The translations under genes and the position numbers were made by a program. The notes below the pieces were generated by a model. That model ran no database searches. It had not been told where the DNA came from and saw only the letters and a program-made list of their open reading frames with translations. From positions 21,958,095 through 22,022,094 of the forward strand of contig JAJLRJ010000011.1 of assembly GCA_024195265.1 (NCBI GenBank): 64,000 nt of DNA, written 5' to 3'. The stretch is from Dendrophyllia cribrosa. Its lineage: Eukaryota > Cnidaria > Anthozoa > Scleractinia > Dendrophylliidae. Positions 45,301-60,300 of this stretch are shown here, one piece after another (positions within the stretch are counted from its first letter, which is position 1; each line of letters begins with the position of its first letter).

Positions 45301-48300
45301 AGTCTCTTTTCTCAGTAGCTTCACCGATATAGCAAACGGTTTAAATGCAACTAAAGTCTCACATTTTACTCCTGTGCTTTGTTTGTTTGCAAACTACAAT
45401 GTTTGAAGAGCAACTTCAGAATTGTTGAGCAGGATCCATGGTTTTGAATACCATTACAAATTGCAACTTTTGATAGAGACCACTAGGTGCACCGTTAAAG
45501 CAAATATCATGGGTTTCATTCCAATTAAAGACTGGATGTGTCCACAATTATAGGGAAGGAAATCGATTTTTCTTTTATGCTTATATAGTCACTTACCTCT
45601 TGCAGGACAGCCTCAGGAAAATCTCCATACGATGTCACAGGAAGCGTCTTCTTTGGCTGTTACGACACCTGGGACTTCCTGACCTGTATAAACAGTCTTC
45701 TGAAGAACAAGGAAGTTATAATGCAAGCCACAGTTTACCTATGCGTTGATCAGAGTCTCTTTTCTCAGTAGCTTAACCGATATAGCAAACGGTTTGTATG
45801 CAACTAAAGTCTCACATTTTCCTCCTGTGCTTCGTTTGTTTGCAAACTACAATGTTTGAAGAGCAACTTCAGAATTGTTGAGCAGGTTCCATGGTTTTGA
45901 ATACCATTACAAATTGCAACTTTTGATAGAGACCAGTAGGTGTACCGTTAAAGCAAAGATCATGGGTTTCATTCCAATTAAAGACTCGATATGTCCACAA
46001 TTGTAGCGAAGGAAATCGATTTTTCTTTTATGCTTATACAGTCACTTACCTCTTGCAGGACAGCCTCAGGCAAATCTCCATACGATGTCACAGGAAGCGT
46101 CTTCTTTGGCTGTCACGACACCTGGGAGTTCCTGTCCTGTAAAAACAGTCTTCTCAAGAACAAGGAAGTTGTAATGCAAGCCACAGTTTACCTATGTGTT
46201 GATCAGAGTCTCTTTTCTCAGTAGCTTCACCGATATAGGATACGGTTTGAATGCAACTAAAGTCTCATATTTTCCTCTTGTGCTTTGTTTGTTTGCAAAC
46301 TACAATGTTTGAAGAGCAACTTCAGAATTGTTGAGTAGTTTCCATGGTTTTGAATACCATTACAAATTGCAACTTTTGATAGAGACCAGTAGGTGCACCG
46401 TTAAAGCAAAGATCATGGGTTTCATTCCAATTAAAGACTGGATATGTCCACAATTATAGGGAAGGAAATCGATTTTTCTTTTATGCTTATATAGTCACTT
46501 ACCTCTTGCAGGACAGCCTCAGGAAAATCTCCATACGATGTCACAGGAAGCGTCTTCTTTGGCTGTTACGACACCTGGGACTGCCTGACCTGTATAAACA
46601 GTCTTCTCAAGAACAAGGAAGTTATAATGCAAGCCACAGTTTACCTATGCGTTGATCAGAGTCTCTTTTCTCAGTAGCTTAACCGATATAGCAAACGGTT
46701 TGAATGCAACTTAAGTCTCACATTTTCCTCCTGTGCTTCGTTTGTTTGCAAACTACAATGTTTGAAGAGCAACTTCAGAATTGTTGAGCAGGTTCCATGG
46801 TTTTGAATACCGTTACAAATTGCAACTTTTGATAGAGACCAGTAGGTGCACCGTTAAAGCAAAGATCATGGGTTTCATTCCAATTAAAGACTCGATATGT
46901 CCACAATTGTAGCGAAGGAAATCGATTTGTCTTTTATGCTTATACAGTCACTTACCTCTTGCAGGACAGCCTCAGGCAAATCTCCATACGATGTCACAGG
47001 AAGCGTCTTCTTTGGCTGTCACGACACCTGGGAGTTCCTGTCCTGTAAAAACAGTCTTCTCAAGAACAAGGAAGTTGTAATGCAAGCCACAGTTTACCTA
47101 TGTGTTGATCAGAGTCTCTTTTCTCAGTAGCTTCACCGATATAGGATACGGTTTGAATGCAACTAAAGTCTCATATTTTCCTCTTGTGCTTTGTTTGTTT
47201 GCAAACTACAATGTTTGAACAGCAACTTCAGAATTGTTGAGTAGTTTCAATGGTTTTGAATACCATTACAAATTGCAACTTTTGATAGAGACCAGTAGGT
47301 GCACCGTTAAAGCAAAGATCATGGGTTTCATTCCAATTAAAGACTCGATATGTCCACAATTGTAGCGAAGGAAATCGATTTTTCTTTTATGCTTATACGG
47401 TCACTTACCGCTAGCAGGACAGCCTCAGGGAAATCTCAATACGATGTCACATGAAGCGTCTTTATTGGCTGTTACGACACCTGGAACTTGCTGACCTGTA
47501 TAAACAGTCTTCTCAAGAACAAGGAAGTTATAATGCAAGCCACAGTTTACCTATGTGTGGATCAAAGTCTCTTTTCTCAGTAGCTTCACCGATATAGCAA
47601 ACGGTTTTAATGCAACTAAAGTCTCACATTTTCCTCCTGTGCTTTATTTGTTTGCAAACTACAATGCTTGAAGAGCAACTTCAGAATTGTTGAGCAGGTT
47701 CCATGGTTTTGAATACCGTTACAAACTGCAACTTTTGATAGAGACCAGTAGGTGCACCGTTAAAGCAAAGATCATGGGTTTCATTCCAATTAAAGACTGG
47801 ATATGTCAACAATTATAGGGAAGGAAATCGATTTGTCTTTTATGCTTATACAGTCACTTACCTCTTGCAGGACAGCCTCAGGCAAATCTCCATACGATGT
47901 CACAGGAAGCGTCTTCTTTGGCTGTCACGACACCTGGGAGTTCCTGTCCTGTATAAACAGTCTTCTCAAGAACAAGGAAGTTATAATGCAAGCCACAGTT
48001 TACCTATGTGTTGATCAGAGTCTCTTTTCTCAGTAGCTTCACCGATATAGGAAAAGGTTTAAATGCAACTGAAGTCTCACATTTTACTCCTGTGCTTTGT
48101 TTGTTTGCAAACTACAATGTTTGAAGAGCAACTTCAGAATTGTTGAGCAGGTTCCATGGTTTTGAATACCGTTACAAACTGCAACTTTTGATAGAGACCA
48201 GTAGGTGCACCGTTAAAGCAAAGATCATGGGTTTCATTCCAATTAAAGACTGGATATGTCAACAATTATAGGGAAGGAAATCGATTTTTCTTTTATGCTT

Positions 48301-51300
48301 ATATAGTCACTTACCTCTTGCAGGACAGCCTCAGGAAAATCTCCATACGATGTCACAGGAAGCGTCTTCTTTGGCTGTTACGACACCTGGGACTGCCTGA
48401 CCTGTATAAGCAGTCTTCTCAAGAACAAGGAAGTTATAATGCAAGCCACAGTTTACCTATGCGTTGATCAGAGTCTCTTTTCTCAGTAGCTTAACCGATA
48501 TAGCAAACGGTTTGAATGCAACTAAAGTCTCACATTTTCCTCCTGTGCTTCGTTTGTTTGCAAACTACAATGTTTGAAGAGCAACTTCAGAATTGTTGAG
48601 CAGGTTCCATGGTTTTGAATACCGTTACAAATTGCAACTTTTGATAGAGACCAGTAGGTGCACTGTTAAAGCAAAGATCATGGGTTTCATTCCAATTAAA
48701 GACTCGATATGTCCACAATTGTAGCGAAGGAAATCGATTTGTCTTTTATGCTTATACAGTCACTTACCTCTTGCAGGACAGCCTCAGGCAAATCTCCATA
48801 CGATGTCACAGGAAGCGTCTTCTTTGGCTGTCACGACACCTTGGAGTTCCTGTCCTGTATAAACAGTCTTCTCAAGAACAAGGAAGTTGTAATGCAAGCC
48901 ACAGTTTACCTATGTGTTGATCCGAGTCTCTTTTCTCAGTAGCTTCACCGATATAGGATACGGTTTGAATGCAACTAAAGTCTCATATTTTCCTCTTGTG
49001 CTTTGTTTGTTTGCAAACTACAATGTTTGAATAGCAACTTCAGAATTGTTGAGCAGTTTCCATGGTTTTGAATACCATTACAAATTGCAACTTTTGATAG
49101 AGACCAGTAGGTGCACCGTTAAAGCAAATATCATGGGTTTCATTCCGATTAAAGACTGGATGTCTCCACAATTATAGGGAAGGAAATCGATTTTCCTTTT
49201 ATGCTTATATAGTGACTTACCTCTTGCAGGACTGCCTCAGGAAAATCTCCATACGATGTCACAGGAAGCGTCTTCTTTGGCTGTTACGACACCTGGGACT
49301 TCCTGACCTGTATAAACAGTCTTCTCAAGAACAAGGATGTTTTAATGCAAGCCACAGTTTACCTATGCGTTGATCAGAGTCTCTTTTCTCAGTAGCTTAA
49401 CCGGTATAGCAAACGGTTTGAATGCAACTAAAGTCTCACATTTTACTCCTGTGCTTCGTTTGTTTGCAAACTACAATGTTTGAAGAGCAACTTCAGAATT
49501 GTTGAGCAGGTTCCATGGCTTTGAATACCGTTACAAATTGCAACTTTTGATAGAGACCACTAGGTGCACCGTTAGAGCAAATATCATGGGTTTCATTCCA
49601 ATTAAACACTCGATATGTCCACAATTGTAGCGAAAGAAATCGATTTTTCTTTTATGCTTATACAGTCACTAACCTCTTGTAGGACAGCCTTGGGCAAATT
49701 TCCATACGATGTCACAGGAAGCGTCTTCTTTGGCTGTTATGACACCTGGAACTTCCTGACCTGTGTAAACAGTCTTGTCAAGAACAAGGAAGTTATAATG
49801 CAAGTCAGAATTTACTTATGTTGTGATGAGCGTCTGTTTTCTCAGTAGCTTCACCGATATAGCAAACGATTTGAATGCAACTATAGTCTCACATTTTCCT
49901 CCTGTATTTTGTTTGTTTGTAAAGTACATTGTTTAAAGAGTAACTTGAGAATTGTTGAGCTAGGACCGTGCTTTTGAATGCCATTAAAACTTTCAACTTT
50001 TAGTAGAGCCCAGTAGGTCCATAGTTAAAGTAAAGACCATGGGTTTGAACTTCAATGCAACCTTAGATTTACTATTCGTCCTTTACAACTTTTGGTTGAT
50101 CCCGGTACGGCCACCGTTAACAGCAATCATTATGGGTTTCATTCCAATTAAAAACTGGATATGTCCACAATTATAGGGAGGGAAATCGATTTTTCTTTTA
50201 TGCTTATACGGTCACTTACCTCTAGCAGGACAACCTCAGGGAAATCTCCATACGATGTCACATGAAGCGTCTTTATTGGCTGTTACGACACCTTGAACTT
50301 CCTGACCTGTATAAACAGTCTTCTCAAGAACAAGGAAGTTATAATGCAAGCCACAGTTTACCTATGTGTTGATCAAAGTCTCTTTTCTCAGTAGCTTCAC
50401 AGATATAGCAAGCGGTTTTAATGCAACTAAAGTCTCACATTTTCCTCCTGTGCTTTATTTGTTTGCAAACTACAATGTTTGAAGAGCAACTTCAGAATTG
50501 TTGAGCAGGGACCATGGTTTTGAATATTATTACAAATTGCAACTTTTTATAGAGACCTGTAAGTCCACCGTTAAAGCAAAGATCATGGGTTTCATTCCCA
50601 TTAAAGACTCGATATGTCCACAATTGTAGCGAAGGAAATCGATTTTTCTTTTATGCTTATACAGTCACTTACCTCTAGCAGGACAACCTCAGGGAAATCT
50701 CCATACGATGTCACATGAAGCGTCTTTATTGGCTGTTACGACACCTTGAACTTCCTGACCTGTATAAACAGTCTTCTCAAGAACAAGGAAGTTATAATGC
50801 AAGCCACAGTTTACCTATGTGTTGATCAAAGTCTCTTTTCTCAGTAGCTTCACCGATACAGCAAGCGGTTTTAATGCAACTAAAGTCACACATTTTCCTC
50901 CTGTGCTTTATTTGTTTGCAAACTACAATGCTTGAAGAGCAACTTCAGAATTGTTGAGCAGTTTCCATGGTTTTGAATACCGTTACAAATTGCAACTTTT
51001 GATAGAGACCAGTAGGTGCACCGTTAAAGCAAAAATCATGGGTTTCATTTCAATTAAAAACTGGATATGTCCACAATTATAGCGAAGGAAATCGATTTTT
51101 CTTTTATGCTTATACGGTCACTTACCTCTAGCAGGACAGCCTCAGGGAAATCTCCATACGATGTCACAGGAAGCGTCTTTATTGGCTGTTACGACGCCTG
51201 GAACTTCCTGACCTGTATAAACAGTCTTCTCAAGAACAAGGAAGTTATAATGCAAGCCACAGTTTACCTATGTGTTGATCAAAGTCTCTTTTCTCAGTAG

Positions 51301-54300
51301 CTTCACCGATATATCAAACGGTTTGAATGCAACTAAAGTCTCACATTTTCCTCCTGTGCTTTATTGGTTTCCAAACTACAATGTTTGAACAGCAACTTGA
51401 GAATTGTTGAGCAGTTTCCATGGTTTTGAATACCATTACAAATTGCAACTTTTGATAGAGACCAGTAGGTGCACCGTTAAAGCAAAGATCATGGGTTTCA
51501 TTCCAATTACAGACTGGATGTGTCCACAATTGTAGCGAAGGAAATCGATTTTTCTTTCATGCTTATACAGTCACTTACCTCTTGTAGGACAGCCTCGGGC
51601 AAATTTCCATACGATGTCACAGGAAGCGTCTTCTTTGGCTGTTATGACACCTGGAACTTCCTGACCTGTATAAACAGTCTTCTCAAGAACAAGGAAATTA
51701 GAATGCAAGCCACAGTTTACCTATGTGTTGATCAAAGTCTCTTTTCTCAGTAGCTTCACCGATATAGCAAACGGTTTAAATGCAACTAAAGTCTCACATT
51801 TTACTCCTGTGCTTTGTTTGTTTGCAAACTACAATGTTTGAAGAGCAACTTCAGAATTGTTGAGCAGGTTCCATGGTTTTGAATAGCGTTACAAATTGCA
51901 ACTTTTTATAGAGACCTGTACGTCCACTGTTAAAGCAAAGATCATGGCTTTCATTCCCATTGAAGACTTGATATGTCCACAATTGTAGCGAAAGTAATCG
52001 ATTTTTCTTTTATGCTCATACAGTCACTTACCTCTTGTAAGACAGCCTCGGGCAAATTTCCATACGATGTCACAGGAAGCGTCTTCTTTGGCTGTTATGA
52101 CACCTGGAACTTCCTGACCTGTGTAAACAGTCTTCTCAAGAACAAGGAAGTTATAATGCAAATCAGAATTTACCTATGTTGTTATGAGCGTCTGTTTTCT
52201 CAGTAGCTTCACCGATATATCAAACGGTTTGAATGCAACTAAAGTCTCATATTTTCCTCCTGTGCTTTGTTTGTTTGCAAACTAACATGTTTGAAGAGCA
52301 CACACTTAACTTCGCACACACTACACTTAAATTCGAGTTAAAATAAAGTTTATGTATGTATGTATGAGCAGGGACCATGGTTTTGAATACCATTACAAAT
52401 TGCAACTTTTTATAGAGACCTGTAAGTCCACTGTTAAAGAAAAGATCATGGCTTTCATTCCCATTGAAGACTTGATATGTCCACAATTGTAGCGAAAGTA
52501 ATCGATTTTTCTTTTATGCTCATACGGTCACTTACCTCTTGTAAGACAGCCTCTCGCAAATTTCCATACGATGTCACAGGAAGCGTCTTCTTTGGCTGTT
52601 ACGACACCTGGAACTTCCTGACCTGTATAAACAGTCTTCTCAAGAACAAGGAAGTTATAATACAAGCCACAGTTTACCTATGTGTTGATCAAAGTCACTT
52701 TTCTCAGTAGCTTCACCGATATATCAAACGGTTTGAATGCAACTAAAGTCTCATATTTTCCTCCTGTGCTTTGTTTGTTTGCAAACTACAATGTTTGAAG
52801 AGCACACACTTAACTTCGCACACACTACACTTAAATTCGAGTTAAAATAAAGTTTATGTATGTATGTATGAGCAGGGACCATGGTTTTGAATACCATTAC
52901 AAATTGCAACTTTTTATAGAGACCTGTAAGTCCACTGTTAAAGAAAAGATCATGGCTTTCATTCCCATTGAAGACTTGATATGTCCACAATTGTAGCGAA
53001 AGTAATCGATTTTTCTTTTATGCTGATATAGTCACTTACCTCTTGCAGGACAGCCTCAGGAAAATCTCCATACGATGTCACAGGAAGCGTCTTCTTTGGC
53101 TGTTACGACCCCTGGAACTTCCTGACCTGTATTAACAGTCTTCTCAAGAAGAAGGAAGTTATAATGCAAGCCACAGGTTACCTATGTGTTGATCAGAGTC
53201 TCTTTTCTCAGTAGCTTCACCGATATAGGAAACGGTTTAAATGCAACTAAAGTCTCACATTTTACTCCTGTGCTTTGTTTGTTTGCAAATTACAATGTTT
53301 GAAGAGCAACTTCAGAATTGTTGAGCAGGTTCCATGGTTTTGAATACCGTTACAAACTGCAACTTTGATAGAGACCACTAGGTGCACCGTTAAAGCAAAG
53401 ATCATGGGTTTCATTCCAATTAAAGACTGGATCTGTCCACAATTATAAGGAAGGAATTCGATTTTTCTTTTATGCCTATACAGTCACTTAACTCTTGCAG
53501 GACAGCCTCAAGCAAATCTCCATACGATGTCACAGGAACCGTCTTCTTTGGCTGTTACGACACCTGGAACTTCCTGACCTGTATAAACAGTCTTCTCAAG
53601 AACAAAGAAGTTAGAATGCAAGCCACAGTTTACCTATGTGTTGATCAGAGTCTCTTTTCTCAGTAGCTTCACCGATATAGCAAACGGTTTAAATGCAACT
53701 AAAGTCTCACATTTTACTCCTGTGCTTTGTTTGTTTGCAAACTACAATGTTTGAAGAGCAACTTCAGAATTGTTGAACAGGATCCATAGTTTTGAATACC
53801 ATTACAAATTGCAACTTTTGATAGAGACCACTAGGTGCACCGTTAAAGCAAATATCATGGGTTTCATTCCAATTAAAGACTGGATGTGTCCACAATTATA
53901 GGGAAGGAAATCGATTTTTCTTTTATGCTTATATAGTCACTTACCTCTTGCAGGACAGCCTCAGGAAAATCTCCATACGATGTCACAGGAAGCGTCTTCT
54001 TTGGCTGTTACGACACCTGGGACTTCCTGACCTGTATAAACAGTCTTCTCAAGAACAAGGAAGTTATAATGCAAGCCACAGTTTACCTATGCGTTGATCA
54101 GAGTCTCTTTTCTCAGTAGCTTAACCGATATAGCAAACGGTTTGAATGCAACTAAAGTCTCACATTTTCCTCCTGTGCTTCGTTTGTTTGCAAACTACAA
54201 TGTTTGAAGAGCAACTTCAGAATTGTTGAGCAGGTTCCATGGTTTTGAATACCGTTACAAATTGCAACTTTTGATAGAGACCAGTAGGTGCACCGTTAAA

Positions 54301-57300
54301 GCAAAGATCATGGGTTTCATTCCAATTAAATACTCGATATGTCCACAATTGTAGCGAAGGAAATCGATTTGTCTTTTATGCTTATACAGTCACTTACCTC
54401 TTGCAGGACAGCCTCAGGCAAATCTCCATACGATGTCACAGGAAGCGTTTTCTTTGGCTGTCACGACACCTGGGAGTTCCTGTCCTGTATAAACAGTCTT
54501 CTCAAGAACAAGGAAGTTATAATGCAAGCCACAGTTTACCTATGTGTTGATCAGAGTCTCTTTTCTCAGTAGCTTCACCGATATAGGAAAAGGTTTCAAT
54601 GCAACTGAAGTATCACATTTTACTCCTGTGCTTTGTTTGTTTGCAAACTACAATGTTTGAAGAGCAACTTCAGAATTGTTGAGCAGGTTCCATGGTTTTG
54701 AATACCGTTACAAATTGCAACTTTTGATAGAGACCAGTAGGTGCACCGTTAAAGCAAAGATCATGTGTTTCATTCCAATTAAACACTCGATATGTCCACA
54801 ATTGTAGCGAAGGAAATCGATTTTTCTTTTATGCTTATACAGTCACTTACCTCTTGCACGACAGCCTCAGGCAAATCTCCATACGATGTCACAGGAAGCG
54901 TCTTCTTTGGCTGTCACGACACCTGGGAGTTCCTGTCCTGTATAAACAGTCTTCTCAAGAACAAGGAAGTTATAATGCAAGCCACAGTTTACCTATGTGT
55001 TGATCAGAGTCTCTTTTCTTAGTAGCTTCACCGATATAGCAAACCGTTTGAATGCAACTAAAGTCTCACATTTTCCTCCTGTGCTTCGTTTGTTTGCAAA
55101 CTACAATGTTTGAAGAGAAACTTCAGAATTGTTGAGCAGGTTCCATGGTTTTGAATACCGTTACAAATTGCAACTTTTGATAGAGACCAGTAGGTGCACC
55201 GTTAAAGCAATGATCATGGGTTTCATTCCAATTAAAGGCTGGAAGTGTCCACAATTATAGGGAAGGAAATCGATTTTTCTTTTATGCTTATACAGTCACT
55301 TACCTCTTGCAGGACAGCCTCAGGGAAATCTCTATACGATGTCACAGGAAGCGTCTTTATTGGCTGTTACGACACCTGGAACTTCCTGACCTGTATAAAC
55401 AGTCTTCTCAAGAACAAGGAAGTTATAATGCAAGCCACAGTTTACCTATGTGTTGATCAAAGTCTCTTTTCTCAGTAGCTTCACCGATATATCAAACGGT
55501 TTGAATGCAACTAAAGTCTCACATTTTCCTCCTGTGCTTTGTTTGTTTGCAAACTACAACGTTTGAAGAGAAACTTCAGAATTGTTGAGCAGGGACCATG
55601 GTTTTGAATACCATTAGAAATTGCAACTTTTTATAGAGACCTGTAAGTCCACCGTTAAAGGAAAGATCATTGGTTTCATTCCCATTGAAGGCTCGATATG
55701 TCCACAATTGCAGCGAAAGAAATCGATTTTTCTTTTATCCTTATACAGTCACTTACCTCTTGTAGGACGGCCTCGGGCAAATTTCCATACGATGTCACAG
55801 GAAGCGTCTTCTTTTGCTGTTATAACACCTGGAACTTCCTGACCTGTGTAAACAGTCTTCTCAAGAACAAGGAAGTTATAATGTAAGTCAGAATTTACTT
55901 ATGTTGTGATGAGCGTCTCTTTTCTCAGTAGCTTCACCGATATAGCAAACGATTTGAATGGAACTATAGTCTCACATTTTCCTCCTGTATTTTGTTTGTT
56001 TGCAAAGTACATTGTTTAAAGAGTAACTTGAGAATTGTTGAGCTAGGACCGTGGTTTTGAATGCCATTAAAACTTTCAACTTTTAGTAGAGCCCAGTAGG
56101 TCCACAGTTAAAGTAAAGACCATGGGTTTGAACTTCAATGCAACCTTAGATTTACTGTTCGTCCTTTACAACTTTTGGTTGATCCCGGTACGGTCACCGT
56201 TAACAGCAATCATCATGGGTTTGATTCCCATTAAAGACTCCATATGTACACAATTATAGCGAAGGAAATCGATTTTTCTTTTATGCTTATACCGTCACTT
56301 ACCTCTTGCAGGACAGCCTCAGGCAAATCTCCATAAGATGTCACAGGAAGCGTCTTCATTGGCTGTTACGACCCCTGGAACTTCCTGACCTGTATAAACA
56401 GTCTTCTCAAGAAGAAGGAAGTTATAATGCAAGCCACAGTTTACCTATGTGTTGATCAAAGTCTCTTTTCTTAGTAGCTTCACCGATATAGCAAGCGGTT
56501 TTAATGCAACTAAAGTCTCACATTTTCCTCCTGTGCTTTGTTTGTTTGCAAACTACAATGCTTGAAGAGCAACTTCAGAATTGTTGAGCAGGTTCCATGG
56601 TTTTGAATACCGTTACAAACTGCAACTTTTGATAGAGACCACTAGGTGCACCGTTAAAGCAAAGATCATGGGTTTCATTCCAATTAAAGACTGGATCTGT
56701 CCACAATTATAAGGAAGGAATTCGATTTTTCTTTTATGCTTATACAGTCACTTACCTCTTGCAGGACAGCCTCAAGCAAATCTCCATACGATGTCACAGA
56801 AACCGTCTTCTTTGGCTGTTACGACACCTGGAACTTCCTGACCTGTATAAACAGTCTTCTCAAGAACAAAGAAGTTAGAATGCAAGCCACAGTTTACCTA
56901 TGTGTTGATCAGAGTCTCTTTTCTCAGTAGCTTCACCGATATAGCAAACGGTTTAAATGCAACTAAAGTCTCACATTTTACTCCTGTGCTTTGTTTGTTT
57001 GCAAACTACAATGTTTGAAGAGCAACTTCAGAATTGTTGAACAGGATCCATGGTTTTGAATACCATTACAAATTGCAACTTTTGATAGAGACCACTAGGG
57101 GCACCGTTAAAGCAAATATCATGGGTTTCATTCCGATTAAAGACTGGATGTGTCCACAATTATAGGGAAGGAAATCGATTTTTCTTTTATGCTTATATAG
57201 TCACTTACCTCTTGCAGGACAGCCTCAGGAAAATCTCCATACGATGTCACAGGAAGCGTCTTCTTTGGCTGTTACGACACCTGGGACTTCCTGACCTGTA

Positions 57301-60300
57301 TAAACAGTCTTCTCAAGAACAAGGAAGTTGTAATGCAAGCCACAGTTTACCTATGTGTTGATCAGAGTCTCTTTTCTCAGTAGCTTCACCGATATAGGAT
57401 ACGGTTTGAATGCAACTAAAGTCTCATATTTTCCTCTTGTGCTTTGTTTGTTTGCAAACTACAATGTTTGAACAGCAACTTCAGAATTGTTGAGCGGTTT
57501 CCATGGTTTTGAATACCATTACAAATTGCAACTTTTGATAGAGACCAGTAGGTGCACCGTTAAATCAAAGATCATGGGTTTCATTCCAATTAAAGACTGG
57601 ATATGTCAACAATTATAGGGAAGGAAATCGATTTTACTTTTATGCTTATATAGTCACTTACCTCTTGCAGGACAGCCTGAGGAAAATCTCCATACGATGT
57701 CACAGGAAGCGTCTTCTTTGGCTGTCACGACACCTGGGAGTTCCTGTCCTGTATAAACAGTCTTCTCAAGAACAAGGAAGTTGTAATGCAAGCCACAGTT
57801 TACCTATGTGTTGATCCGAGTCTCTTTTCTCAGTAGCTTCACCGATATAGGATACGGTTTTAATGCAACTAAAGTCTCATATTTTCCTCTTGTGCTTTTT
57901 TCGTTTGCAAACTACAATGTTTGAACAGCAACTTCAGAATTGTTGAGCAGTTTCCATGGTTTTGAATACCATTACAAATTGCAACTTTTGATAGAGACCA
58001 GTAGGTGCACCGTTAAAGCAAATATCATGGGTTTCATTCCGATTAAAGACTGGATGTGTCCACAATTATAGGGAAGGAAATCGATTTTTCTTTTATGCTT
58101 ATATAGTGACTTACCTCTTGCAGGACAGCCTCAGGAAAATCTCCATACGATGTCACAGGAAGCGTCTTCTTTGGCTGTTACGACACCTGGGACTTCCTGA
58201 CCTGTATAAACAGTCTTCTCAAGAACAAGGATGTTTTAATGCAAGCCACAGTTTACCTATGCGTTGATCAGAGTCTCTTTTCTCAGTAGCTTAACCGGTA
58301 TAGCAAACGGTTTGAATGCAACTAAAGTCTCACATTTTACTCCTGTGCTTCGTTTGTTTGCAAACTACAATGTTTGAAGAGCAACTTCAGAATTGTTGGG
58401 CAGGTTCCATGGTTTTGAATACCGTTACAAATTGCAACTTTTGATAGAGACAAGTAGGTGCACCGTTAAAGCAAAGATCATGGGTTTCATTCCAATTAAA
58501 GACTCGATATGTCCACAATTGTAGCGAAGGAAATCGATTTTTCTTTTATGCTTATACAGTCACTTACCTCTTGCAGGACAGCCTCAGGGAAATCTCCATA
58601 CGATGTCACAGGAAGCGTCTTCTTTGGCTGTCACGACACCTGGGAGTTCCTGTCCTGTATAAACAGTCTTCTCAAGAACAAGGAAGTTGTAATGCAAGCC
58701 ACAGTTTACCTATGTGTTGATCCGAGTCTCTTTTCTCAGTAGCTTCACCGATATAGGATACGGTTTTAATGCAACTAAAGTCTCATATTTTCCTCTTGTG
58801 CTTTTTTCGTTTGCAAACTACAATGTTTGAACAGCAACTTCAGAATTGTTGAGCAGTTTCCATGGTTTTGAATACCATTACAAATTGCAACTTTTGATAG
58901 AGACCAGTAGGTGCACCGTTAAAGCAAATATCATGGGTTTCATTCCGATTAAAGACTGGATGTGTCCACAATTATAGGGAAGGAAATCGATTTTTCTTTT
59001 ATGCTTATACAGTCACTTACCTCTTGCAGGACAGCCTCAGGCAAATCTCCATACGATGTCACAGGAAGCGTCTTCTTTGGCTGTAACGACACCTGGGAGT
59101 TCCTGTCCTGTATAAACAGTCTTCTCAAGAACAAGGAAGTTGTAATACAAGCCACAGTTTACCTATGTGTTGATCAGAGTCTCTTTTCTCAGTAGCTTCA
59201 CCGATATAGGAAACGGTTTGAATGCAACTAAAGTCTCATATTTTCCTCTTGGGCTTTGGTTGTTTGCAAACTACAATGTTTAAACAGCAACTTCAGAATT
59301 GTTGAGCAGTTTCCATGGTTTTGAATACCATTACAAATTACAACTTTTGATAGAGACCACTAGGTGCACCGTTAAAGCAAAGATCATGGGTTTCATTCCA
59401 ATTAAAGGCTGGAAGTGTCCACAATTATAGGGAAGGAAATCGATTTTTCTTTTATGCTTATACAGTCACTTACCTCTTGCAGGACAGCCTCAGGCAACTC
59501 TCCATACGATGTCACAGGAAGCGTCTTCTTTGGCTGTCACGACACCTGGGAGTTCCTGTCCTGTATAAACAGTCTTCTCAAGAACAAGGAAGTTATAATG
59601 CAAGCCACAGTTTACCTATGTGTTGATCAGAGTCTCTTTTCTCAGTAGCTTCACCGATATAGGAAACGGTTTAAATGCAACTAAAGTCTCACATTTTACT
59701 CCTGTGCATTGTTTGTTTGCAAACTACAATGTTTGAAGGGCAACTTCAGAATTGTTGAGCAGGTTCCATGGTTTTGAATACCATTACAAATTGCAACTTT
59801 TGATAGAGACCACTAGGTGCACCGTTAAAGCAAATATCATGGGTTTCATTCCAATTAAAGACTGGATGTGTCCACAATTATAGGGAAGGAAATCGATTTT
59901 TCTTTTATGCTTATACAGTCACTTACCTCTTGCAGGACAGCCTCAGGGAAATCTCCATACGATGTCACAGGAAGCGTCTTCTTTGGCTGTCACGACACCT
60001 GGGACTTCCTGACCTGTATAAACGTCTTCTCAAGAACAAGGAAGTTATAATGCAAGCCACAGTTTACCTATGGTGTTGATCAGAGTCTCTTTTCTCAGTA
60101 GCTTCACCGATATAGCAAGCGGTTTTAATGCAACTAAAGTCTCACATTTTACTCCTGTGCATTGTTTGTTTGCAAACTACAATGTTTGAAGGGCAACTTC
60201 AGAATTGTTGAGCAGGTTCCATGGTTTTGAATACCATTACAAATTGCAACTTTTGATAGAGACCACTAGGTGCACCGTTAAAGCAAATATCATGGGTTTC

